Both the position numbers and the translations under genes were made by a program. From assembly GCA_030637945.1 (NCBI GenBank), contig DAOWFN010000100.1, forward strand, positions 1 through 5,668: a stretch of 5,668 nt of DNA, in the 5' to 3' direction. Below, piece by piece: positions 1 through 5,668 of the stretch. The stretch's first letter is position 1. Each line of letters begins with the position of its first letter. Below the pieces are notes generated by a model. That model saw only the letters and a program-made list of their open reading frames with translations, was not told where the DNA came from and made no database searches. The stretch is from Gammaproteobacteria bacterium. Its GTDB lineage: Bacteria > Pseudomonadota > Gammaproteobacteria > SZUA-229.

Positions 1-1
1 T

Positions 2-328
2 GGTATTCTGCTGGGTACTTTTGGTATCATCGCCTTCATGGTTTTCTACTACAAAACACAGGATAAAATTGTATACAAGAGTTACATCGGGCAGATGCCT
101 GTACTTGAACTGCTGCACAGGCCAAGGAACGAGGCCTATAACAATTTTATTGATGTTTTTGAGAAAGCCATATACAAGGCGCAGCATAGAGATCGCATGA
201 ATATGAAATACAGACTCGTTGGTGAGTTAAAACTTTTGCGGGTGTTGAAGGAAACAGGCTCTATTACCAATACTGATTATGAAAGTGCAAGGAGCAAAAT
301 ATTTAAACACAAAGAGTACGAGGTTTAG
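2..328 (+). CDS. Membrane protein with SHOCT-like C-terminus (5' end missing)
   Basis: The reading frame is open from base 2 to a TAG at 326-328, so this is the C-terminal 108 residues of a longer protein; the Met codon at 38 lies inside a hydrophobic stretch and is probably not the true start. Residues 1-17 of the visible part (GILLGTFGIIAFMVFYY) look like the end of a transmembrane helix. After it come a probable beta-strand segment (KIVYKSYIGQMPVLELL) and an amphipathic helix (about residues 40-60). The last 35 residues (ELKLLRVLKETGSITNTDYE...KIF) fit the SHOCT pattern: a leucine-rich helix, a short turn with Gly and Thr, then an acidic/aromatic helix. SHOCT-like tails are common on small membrane or stress-associated proteins and are thought to mediate oligomerisation; the exact role here is unknown. 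A strong terminator follows 34 bases after the stop, so it probably ends its own transcript and is not part of the efflux operon. Coding status is fairly sure, function is not. Confidence 0.75.
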   Translation, partial: GILLGTFGIIAFMVFYYKTQDKIVYKSYIGQMPVLELLHRPRNEAYNNFIDVFEKAIYKAQHRDRMNMKYRLVGELKLLRVLKETGSITNTDYESARSKIFKHKEYEV

Positions 329-362
329 ATAACGGTTTTTTGCATAACAAGTTTAAGTGAGA

Positions 363-390
363 ACAAAGGCCGCATTTATGCGGCCTTTGT
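363..390 (+). terminator. Hairpin terminator after the SHOCT-like gene
   Basis: A perfect 12-bp inverted repeat (ACAAAGGCCGCA / TGCGGCCTTTGT) encloses a TTTA tetraloop. The stem has a GC-rich core, with A residues at the 5' base and T residues at the 3' base, as in Rho-independent terminators. The T-tract is short and interrupted (CCTTTGTCAT), so it relies on the T residues within the stem. The symmetry means it could also stop transcription from the other strand. It separates the upstream gene from the channel-pump operon. Confidence 0.8.
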
Positions 391-406
391 CATGAATTAT
401 GCAGTA

Positions 407-434
407 TTTTTATATTAGAAAACCATGATATGAT
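407..434 (+). promoter_or_regulatory. Candidate sigma70 promoter of the efflux operon
   Basis: TGATATGAT at 426-434 matches an extended -10 (TGn followed by TATGAT, one mismatch from TATAAT). A poor -35 (TTTTTA, 407-412) lies 16 bases upstream of the hexamer. The extended -10 could compensate for the weak -35. Initiation would fall near base 441 and leave a leader of about 57 nt before the channel gene. It sits just after the terminator, where an operon promoter is expected. Based on motif appearance only; no operator repeat was recognised around it. Confidence 0.4.
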
Positions 435-489
435 CTGATTTCCTAAATTAACCCAATCTCCCGAGAGACCGGCTTGCCAGGCTGAATTA

Positions 490-501
490 ATGATTTTATG
501 A
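490..501 (+). other. Three-codon leader ORF overlapping the channel gene start
   Basis: ATG ATT TTA TGA lies immediately before the channel gene; its TGA overlaps the channel ATG as ATGA (498-501). The only purine-rich Shine-Dalgarno-like element nearby, AGG at 479-481, is about 8 nt from this upstream ATG but 16 nt from the channel ATG. Ribosomes could therefore load at 490 and restart at 498 by termination-reinitiation. It may also be chance, because such short ORFs are frequent. No functional peptide is implied. Confidence 0.3.
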
Positions 502-1964
502 AGCGATCCAGCTTATTATTTCTGTTTCTTATGAGCATTGGCTTCGTTGCAACCGCAAGTGCTGAGGAAATGACCCTGGTACAGGTTCTACAAAGAGTCG
601 TTGATCACTATCCCTCCCTGAAAACAGCGGCCATCCAGGTCGAGCGTGCGAGACAAACCAGCAAAACGATTGACAGTCAGTTGGGCTGGCAGTTGGCCGC
701 GCAGGCAGGAGTGCAAAGAGATAGTACGTTGTTTGGGACCCCCACTGATGTAATTGATGTCGGTGGACGTTTGTCGCGCACTCTCGAGTCTGGTTCGATA
801 TTGAGTTTTGAAGCGTCAGCGCGAAGAGAAGACAGTGAAGGTGTTTTCAGTCCGGTAATTCCAAATCCGTCCACAACAACCAACGTGGATATCACATACC
901 GTAAGCCCCTGGCAAAAGGATCAGACAATCCGTTGTACACAGAAGGATTAGCTGCAGCAAAAGCTGAAGTTGCAGCATCCAGAGCGGAAAGTGAAACTTT
1001 ATATGACCAGATTGCTTCACAGGTTATCGATTTATACATTTCGGCAGCGACAATAAAAGCAAGGATGCATAACAAAGAAAGGGCAATAACAAGAGCTAAA
1101 CGCTTACAGAATTTTATAAACGACCGGGCAAGCCTCGGCATATCCGAAGATAAAGATATTCTTCAGGTCAATGCGCAGATAAGTAGTTTGCAGGCGGAAC
1201 TGGGAGCATTACAAACGCTATGGCAGAAGCAACTGATTTCGCTCAATCGTCTTATGGGAAGGGAATGGTCGGCCGATCTGGTTATACCTCAGTCGATATG
1301 GCTTACCGCATCTACATCAGATTTTAATACTTTATTTCAGGCCGTTAAAGATCACAGCCCGGAAATTCACAGCGTCGATGCGCGGATTGAACTTGCTGAT
1401 AGCGCAATCAGAGTTCGCCGAGATGAACGCGAGGACAATGTTGACCTTGTGTTATTCGTAGGCAACAGGACACAGGATGGTGACACCGGATTTGGAGATA
1501 TTGATGAATCAGAAGTTGTTGGTGGAATCAGGTTGGAATTCAAACAGAGCGTTGATAAAATAGGTGTCGACGCAGAGCTTTACCAGGCACAACTGGACCG
1601 CAGTGCTGCGCTCCAGGATAAACGGCAGTTGATTGAAGACCTCCAGTATGAACTCTCAAGCTTGTTAGCAGAGATAGAGGCGAACAAAGATGCAATTAAG
1701 GCTTACAAACTTAGCGTAAGCAATGAAAAGAAAAAACTCGATGACGCCGTAAAAAGATACCGTACGGGTCGAACTGAAACTGACCTGCTTATTCGATTTG
1801 AAGATGAATTATCACAAGCTGAATTTGCACTTGAATTACAGCGTTTAGAACTGGTTAGGCGCCAATATAATCTGAAGTTATTACAGGGCAAACTATGGGA
1901 TACGATAAATCTGCCTGTATACAATAACTTTGTTACTAAAACGCCAAATGGAAGTCAGCAATGA
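498..1964 (+). CDS. TolC-family outer membrane efflux channel
   Basis: This 488-residue protein has the length and architecture of the outer membrane efflux protein (OEP) family, whose trimers form an outer-membrane barrel and a periplasmic alpha-helical tunnel. A Sec signal peptide is clear: MKR, a hydrophobic core, then likely cleavage after Ala22 (ATASA|EE). No lipobox cysteine is present, so it should not be lipidated. Two OEP repeats are visible. Each has beta-strand regions (about 85-140 and 310-355) followed by long heptad-like helical hairpins (about 144-250 and 355-465). The second hairpin contains the YRTGRTETD motif (421-429) and the LLQGKLWD end typical of the family. The start at 498 is chosen because it directly begins the signal peptide. 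Its ribosome binding site is weak and may depend on the mini-ORF before it. Its stop overlaps the pump gene by 4 bases (ATGA), so the two should be co-translated and act in one efflux system. The family is certain; the substrate is not predictable. Confidence 0.95.
   Translation: MKRSSLLFLFLMSIGFVATASAEEMTLVQVLQRVVDHYPSLKTAAIQVERARQTSKTIDSQLGWQLAAQAGVQRDSTLFGTPTDVIDVGGRLSRTLESGSILSFEASARREDSEGVFSPVIPNPSTTTNVDITYRKPLAKGSDNPLYTEGLAAAKAEVAASRAESETLYDQIASQVIDLYISAATIKARMHNKERAITRAKRLQNFINDRASLGISEDKDILQVNAQISSLQAELGALQTLWQKQLISLNRLMGREWSADLVIPQSIWLTASTSDFNTLFQAVKDHSPEIHSVDARIELADSAIRVRRDEREDNVDLVLFVGNRTQDGDTGFGDIDESEVVGGIRLEFKQSVDKIGVDAELYQAQLDRSAALQDKRQLIEDLQYELSSLLAEIEANKDAIKAYKLSVSNEKKKLDDAVKRYRTGRTETDLLIRFEDELSQAEFALELQRLELVRRQYNLKLLQGKLWDTINLPVYNNFVTKTPNGSQQ
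1950..1954 (+). promoter_or_regulatory. Ribosome binding site of the RND pump gene
   Basis: GGAAG lies inside the end of the channel gene, 6 nt before the pump ATG at 1961. The spacing is suitable and it supports 1961 as the start. Together with the ATGA overlap it allows both direct initiation and translational coupling to the channel gene. Confidence 0.7.
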
Positions 1965-4900
1965 AGGCTGTTATCCAGTTTCTTGTTGACAGAAGCCTCG
2001 TTGTCAACCTGGTTTCGGTATTCCTGTTTGTATTGGGGTTGGTTATTTCTCTCTGGTATTTACAGATAGAGGCTTTTCCGAATGTAAATCTTGATATTAT
2101 CCAGATTGATAGCGTTTATCCTGGAGCCTCTCCCAAGGAAATTGAGCAGTTAGTTATTACGCCCATAGAACAGGAATTAAGGGCGCTAAATGGCATCGAC
2201 AAAATGCTCTCAATGTCGTTCCCCGGATCGGGGCGCATCACCATGGAAGTCGATCCATCGTCTACAAATCGTGCACGATTATCAAGCGAAATAACAATTG
2301 CCGTAGATAGAACAAAACTTCCTACTGATTTGCCCAATGACCCAGTTGTTACCGAAGTCGATGGTGCAGTTTTCCCAATTATCCGCCTGGCTCTTTCCGC
2401 TCCTGTAGATGAACTTGCTTTAAAACGCCTGGGTGATGATATTAAAGATGATCTGCTCGCTATTGATGGCGTGGCGCGTGTTCTTATTTTGGGTGACAGG
2501 AAACCTGAATATCGAATCACCGTTGATCCAGAAAAGCTTCGTAAACATCATGTTTCTGTTGGCACTATCGCTGAGAAAATAAAAAACTGGAATATTAATA
2601 CGCCCGGCGGCGATATAGATACAAAGGGCGGTCAGAAAGCAGTGCGTGTTCTGGGTGAGTTTAAAAGCGTAGAAGATGCAGGAAATCTTGTGTTAAGAGC
2701 GAATGAAAGAGGCGATGTTCTGCACCTTAAAGACGTTGCCAGTGTTACAGAATCACTGGAGGAGCCACGAACACTGCATGATGTATCAGGTGAGCCGGCA
2801 TTATCTATCCTCGTCCTGAAAAAATCCCATGCCGATATCATTACAACCACTGATGCAATTAAAGACTACATGAAAATAGTCCCTGAGCGTTATGGTGAAT
2901 CAGTCCATATTGACTCATTTCAGGACTTTTCGCGTTTTGCCCGAACCCGGCTGGGTGTGCTGACTAATAATGGTTTAGTAGGTGTTGTATTTGTTTTTAT
3001 ATCGCTGCTACTTTTTTTACGCTTCTCGGTGGCCATGACCACGACCTGGGGCTTGCCAATTATTTTTATGACAGGGATATTTATGCTTTATGCATCGGGT
3101 TTAACCTTAAACCTGATATCCATGATGGGCTTTATTATGGTTCTGGGTATGCTGGTTGATGATGCTATTATCATTGGTGAAAACATCACGCACTACATGG
3201 AAAAGGGTCTAAGCCCAAATGAAGCGGCAGTTAAAGGTTCAGTGGAATTAATCGGGCCTGTGACAACAACCATTTTAACAACCATAGCCGCCTTTCTACC
3301 GATGATGTTCATGTCAGGTATTATTGGAAAATTTATTATTGCCATACCCGTTGTTGTAATAACACTCCTTATATTATCCTGGCTGGAGTCATTTCTGATA
3401 TTGCCAAGTCATGTGGCACACGTTACCAATCCGAACAAACATCCACCAGAACGCGCATGGTTGGTCGCGCTTGAAAATTCCTACGGCTGGGTGCTTGAAA
3501 GAGCGATTCGTTTCAGATGGTTAACCCTGTTTTTCTCTTTTGGTATTTTGGTTGCTGCTTTTGTGTTAGCTAAAACAAGCCTGTCATTCCAGCTGTTTCC
3601 ACCTGTGGGTGTTGAGGAATATATCGTTAGGGTTACAGCGCCGCCCGGTACCAATCTTGAAACAATGCGTGAAAACTTACGCAACGTAGACAGAGACTTG
3701 CGCAGTGGCATTAACCCTGAATATCTTGATGTAACGGTATTAAAAAGTGGCGATGTCTCGGTGGATGAAGGCGACCCGCTGACTCAACGTGGCAGCCGCT
3801 ATGGGCAAATACGCGCTATCTACTCACCGATAGCAACTCGTCCCAATCATGATGCTCTTGATGACATGAGACGGGCAGCTACCGTGCTCACTGAAAAATA
3901 TCCTGAATTCGATATTTCATTCACAGAAATAAGGCCCGGCCCGCCAGTGGGGCGTGCGCTAGAAGCAGAAATCTCCAGTTACGATGACAAATCAAGTAAA
4001 TTAGCAGCGCGTCGCTTGATGGATTTTCTAAAAACCATTCCCGGGGTGACCACGATAGATAGTGGTCTCAAAAAAGGCGACAACGAACTGCATGTTGTTC
4101 TCGACCGTGACCTTGCAACTTATGCCGGTGTTGATCTTGCGGTGGCATCAAGCCATATTCGCGCTGCTACAGGTGGGCTTGTTGTTTCGACAATCAGGCG
4201 TGGAACAGAAGAAATTGATGTCACTATCAGGTATCCAGACACAAGTAGTGATGAATTAGAGCAATTAAACACTATATTAATCCCTAATAACCGGGATGGT
4301 CTTGTTCCTCTTAGTAAAATAGCGCACTTTGAAGAACATCCGGGTTTTACTACCATACGCCATAAGAATGGAATACGTGTCCTCAATGTGGTGGCCGATA
4401 TTGATTCTGATATCCTGTCCAGTGGTGCGCTTAATGAAATAGTACAGAATAAAGAAAAACAATGGCAAGGCGACGTTGCAGATGAAGTTACTGTTAATTA
4501 CGGCGGCGAAGAAGAAAAAAACCAGGAATCTTTTATTAGCTTACTGGTAGCTTTTGGTTTTGCCCTGGTCGCCATATTCTTTATATTGGCTATTCAATTT
4601 AACAATATGACATACCCGCTCGTTGTTATGCTGGCAATACCCTTTGGGGCCATCGGTATTATTATCAGTTTTTACCTGCATGATATATTCTGGAAACCCA
4701 TGCCTTTATCTTTCTTCTCAAGCATGGGAATGGTTGCACTCACCGGTGTGGTTGTTAACAGTTCACTGATTCTCCTCGTGTTTATACAACGTGCACGTAA
4801 AGAAGGCATGGAGATGTTCGATGCGATCATCCTGGCAGGCCGAAGACGCCTGCGCGCGGTATTACTCACCGCAACTACCACGGTAGTGGGCCTGTTACCA

Positions 4901-5077
4901 ACAGCCTACGGCTGGGGCGGGCTTGATCATTTCGTTTCACCCATGGCTTTAGCACTATCGTGGGGTTTAATGTTTGCAACCGTAGTCACACTGATTACAA
5001 TACCCGCAGCACTGGCAGCAGGGCACGATGTACGGCATTTTTTCAGAACAATGTTTAACAAAGCTCCGATTAATTAA
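1961..5077 (+). CDS. RND efflux transporter permease (HAE/AcrB-type)
   Basis: This 1038-residue inner-membrane protein has the size and duplicated layout of AcrB-like proton-driven exporters. TM1 is at about 12-33, followed by the EAFPN and YPGASPKEIE motifs at the start of the first periplasmic porter domain. TM2-6 lie at about 335-480, TM7 at 518-540 before the second periplasmic domain, and TM8-12 at about 858-1022. In TM4, GMLVDDAIIIGEN holds the proton-relay aspartates D400/D401 (AcrB D407/D408). In TM11, R963 and T970 match AcrB R971 and T978. In TM10 the AcrB K940 position is Asn (N933, in GVVVNSSLILL), as in a branch of RND permeases with an Asn-Asp-Ser sequence there, but here it reads Asn-Ser-Ser. 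LPSHVAH ends TM6. Large porter domains and the adjacent TolC gene argue for an HAE-type tripartite drug or envelope-compound exporter rather than an MmpL/HpnN or SecDF type. A heavy-metal (CzcA) pump is less likely but not excluded. The frame is intact and ends in tandem stops (TAATAA). No adaptor gene is adjacent. Confidence 0.95.
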   Translation: MKAVIQFLVDRSLVVNLVSVFLFVLGLVISLWYLQIEAFPNVNLDIIQIDSVYPGASPKEIEQLVITPIEQELRALNGIDKMLSMSFPGSGRITMEVDPSSTNRARLSSEITIAVDRTKLPTDLPNDPVVTEVDGAVFPIIRLALSAPVDELALKRLGDDIKDDLLAIDGVARVLILGDRKPEYRITVDPEKLRKHHVSVGTIAEKIKNWNINTPGGDIDTKGGQKAVRVLGEFKSVEDAGNLVLRANERGDVLHLKDVASVTESLEEPRTLHDVSGEPALSILVLKKSHADIITTTDAIKDYMKIVPERYGESVHIDSFQDFSRFARTRLGVLTNNGLVGVVFVFISLLLFLRFSVAMTTTWGLPIIFMTGIFMLYASGLTLNLISMMGFIMVLGMLVDDAIIIGENITHYMEKGLSPNEAAVKGSVELIGPVTTTILTTIAAFLPMMFMSGIIGKFIIAIPVVVITLLILSWLESFLILPSHVAHVTNPNKHPPERAWLVALENSYGWVLERAIRFRWLTLFFSFGILVAAFVLAKTSLSFQLFPPVGVEEYIVRVTAPPGTNLETMRENLRNVDRDLRSGINPEYLDVTVLKSGDVSVDEGDPLTQRGSRYGQIRAIYSPIATRPNHDALDDMRRAATVLTEKYPEFDISFTEIRPGPPVGRALEAEISSYDDKSSKLAARRLMDFLKTIPGVTTIDSGLKKGDNELHVVLDRDLATYAGVDLAVASSHIRAATGGLVVSTIRRGTEEIDVTIRYPDTSSDELEQLNTILIPNNRDGLVPLSKIAHFEEHPGFTTIRHKNGIRVLNVVADIDSDILSSGALNEIVQNKEKQWQGDVADEVTVNYGGEEEKNQESFISLLVAFGFALVAIFFILAIQFNNMTYPLVVMLAIPFGAIGIIISFYLHDIFWKPMPLSFFSSMGMVALTGVVVNSSLILLVFIQRARKEGMEMFDAIILAGRRRLRAVLLTATTTVVGLLPTAYGWGGLDHFVSPMALALSWGLMFATVVTLITIPAALAAGHDVRHFFRTMFNKAPIN

Positions 5078-5082
5078 TAACA

Positions 5083-5116
5083 CGTCATTGCGAGCGTTAG
5101 CCCAGTAACCTTCTGA
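5083..5116. repeat. Diverged copy of a GTCATTGCGAGCG-type dispersed repeat
   Basis: CGTCATTGCGAGCG (5083-5096) matches the conserved head of an intergenic repeat that I know from many bacterial genomes, usually continuing as ...AGCGAAGCAATCTC. Here the second half (TTAGCCCAGTAACCTTCTGA) still aligns loosely with that tail but has several changes, suggesting an old or variant copy. It lies in the 65-base gap between the pump gene and the 124-aa gene. Only one copy is in the window, so its repeat nature rests on recall, not on internal comparison. Confidence 0.5.
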
Positions 5117-5126
5117 AAAGATCAAC

Positions 5127-5133
5127 AAAAAGG
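5127..5133 (+). promoter_or_regulatory. Ribosome binding site of the 124-aa gene
   Basis: The purine run AAAAAGG is 9 nt from the ATG at 5143. It favours that start over the in-frame ATG at 5155, which is four codons further in. Confidence 0.55.
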
Positions 5134-5142
5134 CAGACATTA

Positions 5143-5517
5143 ATGAGCAACATAATGGCAGTACTTATCAACGATATCGCACAACTCGAGTACGACCGCG
5201 ATAAACCCCTGACCGATTACCAGGAAACCTATCTCAACACCATGGATGAGAAAATGGCCGCGGGCATTAACATCGCTGGCACATTTATTGAAAAACCTGA
5301 CACAAACCAGAAAATTCAGTTTATTACAGCAAACTTACTCAACGCAATGAAATCCAATGATGAAGGAATGTCGAGTGCGCTTTGCACCTACATTGCTACC
5401 CGGTTGCCTGATCTAAAACAGATAAAAATCAAAGATAACAATGATGAGATCACTATTGATCTTGTTTTTGATGAGCATTATAAAGGACAGGCGCAAGTGG
5501 CTTTCACCTTGAACTAA
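5143..5517 (+). CDS. Small soluble protein of unknown function (124 aa)
   Basis: I do not recognise a named family. The frame starts at an ATG with a plausible ribosome binding site and ends at a TAA at 5515-5517. The protein has no signal peptide, no transmembrane segment and only one cysteine (in ALCTYIATRLPDLKQ), so it is probably cytosolic and acidic. Residues 1-80 look mostly helical, with acidic/polar stretches (EYDRDKPLTDYQETYLNTMDEKM) and FITANLLNAMKSNDEGMSSALC. The last 40 residues look like two or three beta-strands (IKIKDNNDEITIDLVF, then GQAQVAFTLN), giving an alpha-then-beta layout. No catalytic or metal-binding motif stands out. It lies 65 bases after the pump on the same strand with no terminator between, so it could be transcribed with it, but a role in efflux is only a guess. 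Composition and frame integrity make a real gene likely. Confidence 0.8.
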   Translation: MSNIMAVLINDIAQLEYDRDKPLTDYQETYLNTMDEKMAAGINIAGTFIEKPDTNQKIQFITANLLNAMKSNDEGMSSALCTYIATRLPDLKQIKIKDNNDEITIDLVFDEHYKGQAQVAFTLN

Positions 5518-5576
5518 GCTTTTACAAAAGCATATGTGCCTCCTTTTGATTGCAGAAAAAACGAAAAGCATTAGTC

Positions 5577-5606
5577 CGCAAATGAACGCTAATAAACGAA
5601 AATAAG
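5577..5606. repeat. Three 10-nt tandem units, consensus CGCAAATRAA
   Basis: CGCAAATGAA (5577-5586), CGCTAATAAA (5587-5596) and CGAAAATAAG (5597-5606) are adjacent imperfect copies with an exact 10-nt period. Similar CGCAAATNAA strings occur in intergenic DNA of many environmental bacteria, to my recollection, so this may be part of a dispersed element rather than a local duplication. Confidence 0.6.
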
Positions 5607-5625
5607 GGCTAAAACTTTTTTTATC

Positions 5626-5652
5626 CGCGAAAAACGCGAAGGACGCAAAAAA
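5626..5652. repeat. Three 9-nt tandem units, consensus CGCGAARRA
   Basis: CGCGAAAAA (5626-5634), CGCGAAGGA (5635-5643) and CGCAAAAAA (5644-5652) follow one another with an exact 9-nt period. They are followed by GTCTTTTTG and a T-run that continues to the window end. The first two CGCG blocks could also pair as a 4-bp hairpin around AAAAA. The unit resembles intergenic strings of the CGCGAAGGACGC kind seen in many proteobacteria. The element may continue past the window edge. Confidence 0.6.
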
Positions 5653-5668
5653 GTCTTTTTGTTTTTAA

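Larger units (their letters stand above)
5518..5668. other. Non-coding 3' flank, A/T-rich with short repeats
   Basis: No gene is seen in these 151 bases, which are A-rich and interrupted by regularly spaced CGC triplets. A 5-bp inverted repeat (GCTTT-TACA-AAAGC, 5518-5531) directly follows the last stop, but it is GC-poor and lacks a following T-run, so it is at best a weak terminator. The rest is dominated by the two short arrays listed separately. Confidence 0.6.

Noticed and set aside
457..468. TCTC-CCGA-GAGA hairpin in the channel gene leader
   Set aside because: A 4-bp stem is expected by chance and no riboswitch-like or attenuator structure could be built around it.
677..1141. 154-codon open frame on the - strand
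   Set aside because: It lies wholly antisense to the clear TolC-family gene and its translation resembles no protein I know; the + strand protein has signal peptide and family motifs.
2116..2520. 134-codon open frame on the - strand
   Set aside because: It is antisense to conserved porter-domain motifs of the RND gene, and its Ser/Arg-rich composition is typical of a shadow frame.
4062..4259. 65-codon + strand frame inside the pump gene
   Set aside because: It is an out-of-frame overlap with the second periplasmic domain of an intact RND gene and has no independent support.
4120..4386. 88-codon - strand frame inside the pump gene
   Set aside because: Antisense shadow of the RND gene with no recognisable domain.
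5518..5531. Possible Rho-independent terminator after the 124-aa gene
   Set aside because: The inverted repeat is only 5 bp and AT-rich with no T-run after it, so it is too weak to call as a terminator.
5577..5652. CRISPR array
   Set aside because: Units are 9-10 nt and directly adjacent, with no spacers and no cas genes, so it does not fit a CRISPR layout.

Overview
The window looks like chromosomal DNA of a Gram-negative bacterium, most plausibly a gammaproteobacterium. It has moderate GC (low-to-mid 40s % by eye), encodes an outer-membrane TolC-family channel and an inner-membrane RND pump, and carries short dispersed repeats of types common in proteobacterial intergenic DNA. The lineage call is inference; no marker gene is present.

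Layout, all genes on the + strand: (1) 2-328, the 3' end of a gene cut by the window edge, encoding a membrane protein with a SHOCT-like C-terminus. (2) 329-497, an intergenic region with a strong 12-bp hairpin terminator (363-390), a candidate extended -10 promoter (about 407-434) and a leader with a three-codon mini-ORF whose stop overlaps the next start. (3) 498-1964, a TolC-family outer-membrane channel. (4) 1961-5077, a full-length HAE/AcrB-type RND permease, joined to the channel gene by a 4-base ATGA overlap. (5) 5078-5142, a short gap with a diverged copy of a GTCATTGCGAGCG-type dispersed repeat. (6) 5143-5517, a 124-aa soluble protein of unknown function. (7) 5518-5668, non-coding DNA with two short tandem arrays of CGC-plus-A-rich units, of 10 nt and then 9 nt.

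The core is a translationally coupled channel-pump pair. The pump should capture substrates from the periplasm or inner membrane using proton motive force, and the channel should pass them through the outer membrane. The periplasmic adaptor (membrane fusion protein) that normally links these parts is not encoded beside them. The terminator upstream of the channel gene suggests it is not in the same transcript on that side either, so it is probably supplied from another locus or from just outside the window.

The genes are mostly recognisable family members, and I see no convincing new defence, mobile or RNA system. The best leads are the missing adaptor, the Asn-Ser-Ser sequence at the TM10 proton-relay lysine position of the pump, the start-stop leader of the channel gene, the unknown 124-aa protein, and the phased repeat arrays at the 3' end.
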